In this document: piece by piece, positions 56,603-64,000 of the stretch
Position numbering within the stretch: the first letter of the stretch is position 1
Layout: the number at the start of each line of letters is the position of its first letter
Assembly: GCF_030052815.1 (NCBI RefSeq)
Contig: NW_026614691.1
Coordinates: 62,001 to 126,000, forward strand
Length of the DNA: 64,000 nt
From: Hevea brasiliensis
Lineage: Eukaryota; Streptophyta; Magnoliopsida; Malpighiales; Euphorbiaceae
Direction: 5' to 3'
Notes under the pieces: model-generated
What the model saw: the letters and a program-made list of their open reading frames with translations, nothing else
Told to the model about the DNA's origin: nothing
The model's database searches: none
Translations under genes and position numbers: made by a program

Positions 56603-58778
56603 CATATCTCTCCATTTTTTTTTCTTTAAATTTGAAGTTAGGTATATGGATTTAGTTAGAAATTCATGAAATTAAAAGAACATATCCATGTATGGACCAA
56701 TTAAAATTTTTGGCAGCCTTAGTGATGGAAGTGTTGATGAGTTTTGAATGAATTTAAGTTGTATATGGGTGGTCTTGAACATGAGTATGAGACTTAGACA
56801 TCATTAAGTATGTTGAATTGATGTATGTGCATGAATGGATATTTGAAAATTTGGGTTTTGAGCTATATTAGGGTTTGGCCATATTGATGGTAAATGGAAG
56901 TTCTAATGGTCAATTAGTGACCATTTAATGAATTTTGACCTTAAATTGGAGACCATTGTGGTATTGGAATTGAAATGGTATGCTGCCTTGAGTGGCCCTG
57001 CAGGTCTAGATGTGAGTCCAGCATGTTTGGGTAGCTATAAATGGAGCTGTATAGGTTCAATTGGTACAAGGCCAATTGGACAAGAAACTAGACACATAAT
57101 GGCACAACTTTGGTGAAGAAACCATGCCCAGAAAACCAAACCAAGTGGACTAAAAGTTTGCCCTAATCCGGGTGATCTGCAGTCTGCCTGGGCAAAATGA
57201 CCAAATGAACAGTATTTGGTCATTTGGCCATAACTCAGTGTAGAAAGGTCCAATTGACCTAAAATTTTACCAGCAACAAGCTGAGATATAGACCAACAAC
57301 TTTTATGAAGAAACTAACCCAAATTATGACCAGAACATATTCAAAAAGTGAGTTGCGATCCACTCCTAACATCGTAGGTTTAGTCACCGTAAATTCTGAA
57401 ATATTTTCAATCCGGCCAGTTGTGGTTTTTGGGCCATAACTTGAGCTACAAAACTCCAAATGAAGTGATTCAAAAAAATAAATTCAACTAGATAAAATAA
57501 TGAACAACTTTCATGTTGATCATTTTACCAAATTCCCACTGTAAAAATGACCAATGGAACAGTAAAGACAAAGCATGAAAACTAAAAATTCTGCCCAATT
57601 AACATTAAGCTTAGAAATGGTATTGACAACCAATACCAACAAATATTGAATGCAAAATGTGGTATGTTGAGAGTATTAAAACCAATGTACCTATTGTCTA
57701 TGCAAAAGTCAACATTTTAGTTGACTAATGAAATGAATAGTAACATTCAAACTTGAAATTCAAGAATTGTGAAATTTAAAAGTGCAATATGCCCATCACA
57801 AATAGAATTCATAAAATGTTAGTAACTCAACCTGAAATATAAAATTTGTAATTACATAAGTAGATTTTTGAATGTATAAATGAGGAAGGAAAAATGTTTT
57901 GAATACTGTAACACCCCTAAGTTCGGTAGTGCGTTCTGCTGTTCCGGTGACCAGTGCTGTCCGGACAGCTAGGATGCCTAGAACTACACTTCAATATGAG
58001 TGAGGAGACATAAAATAATGAAATACAAGAAAAGAAAATGCAAGAAAAACAAAGGAAAAATCATAGCAAAGAAATGTAACCAAGTTAAGCGAGCCGGGAA
58101 ACCTAGCGATGGGTGACCGCACCGGGAAGTCACGGCGTGGACCGTTGACTAATCAATTTGGGAACCCTGGAAAATATTTTTAGGACTCCAATAAATATTT
58201 ATTGAAGTATAAATATCATTAGAAAGATCAAAGAAAAATTAAATAATTAGTACAAAGAAAAGTGAGAAATCGAAAAACAGACAAAACCCGGTAATACCGA
58301 AAAATCGGGAATGCCACCCGAACAGGGGCATTATGGTCATTTGACATCCCGAATTATCTTTTGACCTAAATGTCCATTAAAAATAAATAGTATTACACTT
58401 AGAAAATAAAATGAAAAATTAATTTGGTGGTACCTAAAGAAAATAGCTAAAATCATGGGTTAAATGTGGAATAAGTGGGAGTTAAGTTTATAATATGATT
58501 AAATTTATGAGTGGACCACTAATGCATAAAATAAACACATAATAGGGCAGCTGTAACTCCACTAAACCAGCAGAAATATTCATTTTCTCCAAAGCATTCA
58601 AACATGCCGAAGTGAAGGTGAGAGAAATCTCCCATGGCCGCCCACCTTCAACCCTTCACAACCCCATGATCAAGCCTCCTTTTCCCACACCTTCCTTCAT
58701 GAAACTTTGTCTACTCATCACAAGGAAGAGATTGATACCAAATTTGAGAAGTTTGGTGAAGGTTTAGCAAGTTACAAT

Positions 58779-58791
58779 CAAAGGTAAGTTT
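58779..58791 (+). promoter_or_regulatory. Perfect donor consensus in RLG-10 LTR
   Basis: CAAAG/GTAAGTTT has its putative intron start at 58784, 877 bp into the LTR, matching the RLG-7 LTRs (874 and 881 bp). Confidence 0.5.
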
Positions 58792-60922
58792 ACACTTTTG
58801 AGAATTCCTTTGTTAAATTTTATGTTTATGTTATGGGTGTTAGTTTTGTGAAGGAAATTTTGAAGTTTAAATAGTTATTGAGATAGCCATTTTGGACAGC
58901 CATGGAGTCACGTTTTTGATGATTTATTATGCATATAATTGATGAGAAATAATGTTGATCATGGTAAATTAATATCCTAATGAATTGTTTCACATATATA
59001 TGGTGATTTTGGCACTTGGATGAGTATGGATGAATTGTAGGGCAATGTGGTGTTGAAGGACAATTTTCGGCAGCTTGGGAACCCTTGGATAATTGTATGT
59101 ATTGATGGAAGTATAGGCAGAATATTGACCTAGAAGGATTGATGGATATGTATGTGGATTAACATTGTAAAGTGTATGTAAAGTTTGTAATGTTTAGGTG
59201 TGTTTGTAATGGTACTTAGAAATTGTAATTGTGAATGATATTTGGTGTGTTGAGGGTGATTGGAATCTGCCCAAAATAATGCTAATGTAATGTAGAAAAT
59301 GCTTTTGGTAATGTGCCAAAACAGTTTGGTAGGTAAGTAAACAAATGGCAAAGGTAAGTGTGTGTTTGAAGTTGGGGTGTGAAATGCATATTGAGGGCAG
59401 TGTATATTTTAGCCTATAACCTTGAATGTGTAACCTCAATTGGTATGAGACCAATTTGAGGTGAAACTAGGCACAAAATGTGCCAACTTTCATTGAGAAA
59501 CCATGCCAAAATTCTGCTTGCAAGGTGACCTAAAAAAATGACCAATTCGGATTAGGTGCAATTAGGACCTGAAAAATGACCAATTGGGCAGCAGTGAGTG
59601 TTTAGGCCATAACTCACTCAAACCAGGTCCAATTGACCTGAAATTTTGACCAAGAATAGTTAAGACCCATACCTACAAGTCTTATGAAGACTCCAAAGAC
59701 CAGTAATGACCTTAAGCAAGTCAAAGAACGTGCAGAATTTCGGGTCCAAAATCTGGCCGAACCAGAATTGACAAATTTGTCCTAATATTGTCCTATAATG
59801 GTACCACTTGACCAGCAATAGTGTAATGACCATAACTTGGACTACTTAACTCTGATTGACCTGAAATTTTGCACGCGTGCAATAAGATCTAGATCTACAA
59901 GTTTGTAGTTTCGACCGAGACCGAAAACCGAGGAACTAGATCGTCCGGTTAGGTCAAACCAGTGTTCCGGAATCCAGCAATTTGCATTAAAATGCACTAA
60001 ACAAGGAAATGACTTTGGTAAAACGTACTAAACCTAAAACCCTATCGAATGTGACATATTAACGACACTAAAACCTAATTTACCTAAAACGCAATGAGGG
60101 TCGGTATATTAGGTGATTAAGTGAATAATTGAGTTCGTGCATTATTTACCAAACACCATCGATAGAGACAGTTTAATTTAGTAATCAAACACTTCAAATT
60201 GTGTTTCGCCACCAAAGACTCAGGAAAAGGGAAGGAAACACCGAGTCCAGATCAGGAGATACCATCGAGGTTTGTGCACAACTAGTTTTCAACCGATTTT
60301 ACTCAATAATATTTCATATGATTAATTGTATGTTATTGTTTTAAATTGTGTTTGTGCACAACTAGTTTTTAAGCGATTTTGTTTTGAATATTTCATATGA
60401 TTAAATGACATATTTTTCTTATGTATTATGTTCGAAGCATTGGATTTAATTCAATGATTATTGAAACTGTTATAGTATGTATGAATTTAGCTTTGCGAAA
60501 TGGTATTTCCACAGGTATTAAGCATTGTTATGGATTGAATAAATTATGTTTTGGAAAATTGTGATAGAACATGTTTTGAATTGTGATGGTAATTTTCATG
60601 GAAAAATGCAAATTTATGATTTGAATTGTGATGAGCATAAAAATTATTGGATATTGGAATTGACTTTGAATCGAATTGTATTGTGATTTATGCTCACTAA
60701 ATGGATTGTAATATTGTTTTACATCTCACTATAGATGCTTGACTAGGTTATTACCCGTCTCACTCATTTGTTGAGAAGACAATGGAGATAGTTGTGTTTT
60801 GATTACCATGGTACGTGCACAGGCTTAGATTTTCCTCTGATTTGAGGTTAGATCTAAGTTTATTTTATCGTTATGGCCCTTGCGGAAGATTCATTATTGT
60901 GATGGTACTGTGCACGATGATT

Positions 60923-61135
60923 CGACCTCCCGACCATAGGGAGTTAGAATCGGTCGACCTCCCGACCATAGGGAGTTAGAATCACATCGAATATGGCCCT
61001 TTCGGATTAGTCTTGCATAGTTAGTGAGATAAAGATTGATTTTTGAGATACAGTATGATTTTTGAGATAAAGATTGACTTTTGATATACAGTATGATTTT
61101 TGAGATACAAAATGATTTTGAGATACAGAATGCCT
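60923..61135. repeat. Short tandem repeats in RLG-10 LTR
   Basis: There are two identical 29-bp units with period 32 (60923-60951, 60955-60983), each with CTCCC/GGGAG inverted halves. About five units of a 20-bp motif containing TTTTGAGATACAG follow (61025-61135). They sit in the same LTR zone as the 20-bp repeats of the RLG-2 family. Confidence 0.85.
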
Positions 61136-61334
61136 TTTGAATGGTAAGGAATGGTGATTTCAATTATGGTTTGTGTGTAATTGAATTTTGTGCTCCAAGT
61201 TATTTATACAAATGATTTACATTATTGGCAATGAATATTTTGAGTTGTGAAATTTGATCAGTATTCAGATTTTCAAATTATTTATCAGAAATTTGTCAAT
61301 GTATATTGTACTATGTTTTAAATTATAGTTGTGC

Positions 61335-61377
61335 ACCACTGAGTTCACCACTCAGCGATAGCTTTGTATGCTGTCGC
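61335..61377 (+). other. Double-hairpin module of RLG-10 LTR
   Basis: CTGAGT-TCACC-ACTCAG (61339-61355) is followed directly by GCGATAGC/GCTGTCGC (61355-61362, 61370-61377), fully paired in RNA with one wobble. Confidence 0.65.
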
Positions 61378-63040
61378 AGGTAAGAAGAGCATAGAGCAGT
61401 GATTAAGTTGCTTTGAGGATACATTCAGATCAGCTCCAGGTATATCATAGATATACCCATGTACATAGGTTTTGATGTAAGCATGTAATAATATGTATGT
61501 AAATTATTTGAGCAGTTGTATAAAAACTCTTGTAAAACATTTTGGTATGTAATTAAATGTAAATTATCGTGAATGTAAATCTGAGATTTCATTTACTTAA
61601 ATAGTTTTATATTATATTTCTTGTATCTCAGTCTTTGAAAAATCACTATGGATTTGCATTGAGAAATATGTTGTGTTGAAAAATATGTTGGAGTTGAGAT
61701 TTGCAAATACATATTGAAGTGCTTTTTACAGGTTTTCTGAAGAACTGTTTTGTCCAAAATATAGATGGCACTCACCAAAAATTTTCTGAAATTCTAAATA
61801 AACCAAATGAGTTAGTTGTTTCACTTCAGTTCATCAAAGTCTTTAACACCTGTAAATAGTGCTCACCACTGTAAAAGAAGTAAGAAAAGTTTTGAAAATC
61901 CCTTGTAGTGTATTTAATGGGTTATCAGTAGACGGAGTTGGTAATTCATTAGGTATACTACGGGATCATGTTATGCCTTACAGAGGGGTAGGGTGTGACA
62001 AATACAATGGTATATGTGAACCATTGTTTTGAATTGTGATCAATATGAATAACATAATGAATGAATAAATGAACCATATTAATGTATGAATGAGACATTA
62101 GTTCTCATTATTGTAGAAAGGAAAAGTACTTTGAGTACAATGATATAAAAGGATAATTGATGTGAATTATGATCATATATATGATTAAATGAATGTATAC
62201 ATTATAATTGAAAATTATTATGAAATAATGAAGTCATAAAATACAATATATTAATATTTAATGATATTATGCGCCCTTGTATTGCCTAGACATGTGTGTC
62301 AGATTGGATAGTTTGGCATGCCAATAGGGTATTGTTATAGCAGTACTGCAAAAGGCTTTATGCCTGTATTCATGGCTTTATGCCCGTATTCATGGCTTTA
62401 TGCCCGCACTGATGGCTTTTATGCCCGATTATGTGTTATCATGGCTTTTTAGCCATACTGACTGCATATGTGGTTGACATTCCGCGTCCCATGGTATGAC
62501 GGCCCGAGGCATCACGGTGTCCAGTGCCAACGACCCGTTATCCAGTTTAGTCAACCTGTCATAGGTTACTTGGGCAGTGAAATTTATTAAAATAAGTTAA
62601 GAATATTAGTAATTAAAAATATTAGAAATTAAATAAAATAAATGAGTAAGATGACCTAAAATAAATTAGAATAGTTATTTATTAGAAAGAATAGAAATAA
62701 ACTGGACCGATATTAAAATTTACTTATTATGAGATAATCTGAGACAACCTAACAAGTATTGAGAAAATGCTAAAAGATTAGCAAAAAAAATTGTAACATA
62801 AATAAATATTGCAAATGTAACTTATATAATAATATAAGCGTAAATTTATTATTTTTAGATCATTTTTCTTTGTACGTTATTACTGTACATTTGCGAAATA
62901 AACACTTCCAAAGAAGACTAAATTAGGATTAAACATATTAAATTTTAGAAACTGCATGTGAAGTATAAATAAATCTTAATTATCTGAATTTTGTTTCTAT
63001 CTTTATTTGTATATTATTTCCTTATTATATTATTGCACCA

Positions 63041-63082
63041 CTAAGCAACAATGCTTAGCGCGATGGAATTGTTTCCTCGCGC
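63041..63082 (+). other. Double-hairpin module of RLG-9 LTR
   Basis: CTAAGCA-ACAA-TGCTTAG (63041-63058) is followed by GCGCGA/TCGCGC with GGAA/TTCC inside (63058-63082), a stem of ten pairs with one bulge. Confidence 0.7.
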
Positions 63083-63694
63083 AGGTACTGAAGGTAAAGC
63101 CCAGATAAAAATATTAAGCAGAGATTTTGGAGTTCTAATCTGCAGAAGTGCCTGAAGTATTCAAGGTTGTCACCTCCTCAGCAATGCATGTAGATAGGGC
63201 CTATAGAACATATTTATATTTTGTATAAATTGCTTAAATATTGTATTGTAATGTATATTATGAACATGTAATTAATAGGAATGCGATGTAAATTAATAAA
63301 TTAGCTTTTCATATGTAATTAATTCATATATCATGTAAATTATGAAATTTTGTAATTATTTTATAAATTATGTGAATTAAGGAAATTTGAAAATTTTACT
63401 TATGTAATTTGAGAATGTTTACATATGAATTGAGTATGAATGGAAATGTATAGAAATGATTATGAAATTGAAATGTATGGATGAGATTTGAAATATGAGA
63501 AAATTATGAAAATGATTGATGAGATAATTATGATTAGCATGGATGAGATTTTTATTTTAAAATATTGTTGAATTTCAAACAATATTGAAATACGCCAAAC
63601 GATAATAAAATAGGGAAAACTCTACTGGTTTCTCTATCAAAAATAATTGATATTAAATTAAACGAATTCAAAATTATTTAAAAAATAAAGTACA

Positions 63695-64000
63695 AAAAGA
63701 AACTTACCTCTTATTGATTTCTTTCCAACTTTAATTTTCTTCCAATTTCTCTCATTCTTCTAGCTTAAATCCTTCAATGAAAGAGCATTTTGATATTTTC
63801 TACCATTTAGATAGGGAACCCATAAAAGGAAAGTGAGGAAATCAAGAGTGGAGGGAGGTTGCAAATGGGGGAAATAAAGAAAAGAGAGAGAAAGAGAGAG
63901 GGAATGGGAGATGGGTGGTGGCAATAAGAAGGGAAACAAGGAGACTTTGTCTTCTTTTATACTTATTTATTCCTTTTTAATTAAATAATTAAGTTTAATT
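63695..64000 (-). repeat. RLG-6 LTR, segment after RLG-9
   Basis: It starts with the TSD copy AAAAG and continues RLG-6. A donor consensus GAG/GTAAGTT on the minus strand (intron start 63707) lies where the family predicts it. A purine-rich leader-like stretch (about 63830-63930) follows. The element runs off the window. Confidence 0.75.

Larger units (their letters stand above)
57907..62000 (+). mobile_element. RLG-10: solo LTR of the RLG-7 family (4,094 bp)
   Basis: It runs from TGTAACACCCCTAAGTTCGG (57907) to GGGTAGGGTGTGACA (62000), with TSD AATAC at 57902-57906 and 62001-62005. It is a close but diverged relative of the RLG-7 LTRs, in opposite orientation to them. It has the donor consensus AAG/GTAAGT (58783/58784), a 32-bp-period duplication (60923-60983), a run of about 20-bp repeats with GAGATACA (about 61025-61135) and the double hairpin (61339-61377). 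There is no interior and no coding frame. Confidence 0.95.
55722..63694 (+). mobile_element. RLG-9: solo LTR, RLG-2 family, with RLG-10 inside
   Basis: It begins TGTAACACCCTCACTGTAG at 55722 and ends ...AAAGTACA at 63694. The TSD AAAAG is at 55717-55721 and 63695-63699. RLG-10 occupies 57907-62000. Without it, the LTR is about 3.9 kb. Compared with RLG-2, about 70 bp just before the 3' terminus are missing (from AATAAAGTA straight to the final ACA), yet the TSD is exact. It has a donor-like GAG/GTTAGTGCC (intron start 56595), a palindrome (57198-57222), the promoter-region motif (56108-56125) and the double hairpin (63041-63082). It is a noncoding solo LTR in RLG-6. Confidence 0.85.

Overview
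The window looks like heterochromatic DNA of a flowering plant, most likely a eudicot. It is AT-rich and holds no cellular gene that I can recognise. Essentially every base belongs to LTR retrotransposons. Most are Ty3/gypsy elements of the chromodomain-bearing Tekay type, with very long LTRs (3.1-4.4 kb) that begin TGTAACACCC and end GGGTGTNACA, and an initiator-Met tRNA primer site. One is a Ty1/copia element resembling the Angela lineage. I cannot name the species from sequence alone.

The window resolves into a Russian-doll nest, and target-site duplications (TSDs) fix most of its borders. My labels are as follows. RLG-1 (+, 9375-12022) is the oldest: decayed pol plus the start of its 3' LTR. 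RLG-2 (-, from before 1 to 9374) is inserted in the RLG-1 protease and carries only gag. Its 5' LTR holds a solo LTR, RLG-3 (+, 4093-7179, TSD GACCT). RLG-4 (+, LTR from 12023) appears to interrupt the RLG-1 LTR. Inside RLG-4 lies RLG-5 (+, 14161-31122, TSD TGATT): two 3.6-kb LTRs around only 171 bp. The RLG-5 5' LTR holds the copia element RLC-1 (-, 16666-26209, TSD GATAG). RLG-4 is then broken at 31541 by RLG-6 (-), an LTR seen in three pieces (31542-31922, 53280-55721, 63695-64000). RLG-6 holds RLG-7 (-, 31923-53279, TSD ATATA), the only element with most of gag-pol. RLG-7 is cut in its RNase H by RLG-8 (-, 37372-46490, TSD CCCCA): two 4.4-kb LTRs around 346 bp. RLG-6 also holds RLG-9 (+, solo LTR, 55722-63694, TSD AAAAG), which in turn holds RLG-10 (+, solo LTR, 57907-62000, TSD AATAC). 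The deepest chains are RLG-1 > 4 > 6 > 7 > 8 and RLG-1 > 4 > 6 > 9 > 10, five levels each.

The coding parts are gag, protease, reverse transcriptase, RNase H, integrase and chromodomain of the retroelements, mostly broken. The best-preserved stretch is the RLG-7 protease-RT-RNase H frame at 46491-48078. RLG-2, RLG-5 and RLG-8 look non-autonomous: they keep the cis signals (primer site, a leader with a shared palindrome, the purine tract) and lose most or all of pol. They would need proteins from an element like RLG-7.

The main patterns beyond ordinary annotation are these. (1) A consensus 5' splice-donor motif lies about 0.84-0.88 kb into nearly every gypsy LTR. (2) A two-hairpin module in the 3' third of the LTRs keeps its pairing while its sequence changes between families. 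(3) The LTR copies differ from one another repeatedly at CWG sites (CAG/CTG read as CG), which looks more like methylation-linked long-read consensus error than biology. (4) An 18-base promoter-region motif is shared, in the same element orientation, by gypsy and copia LTRs.
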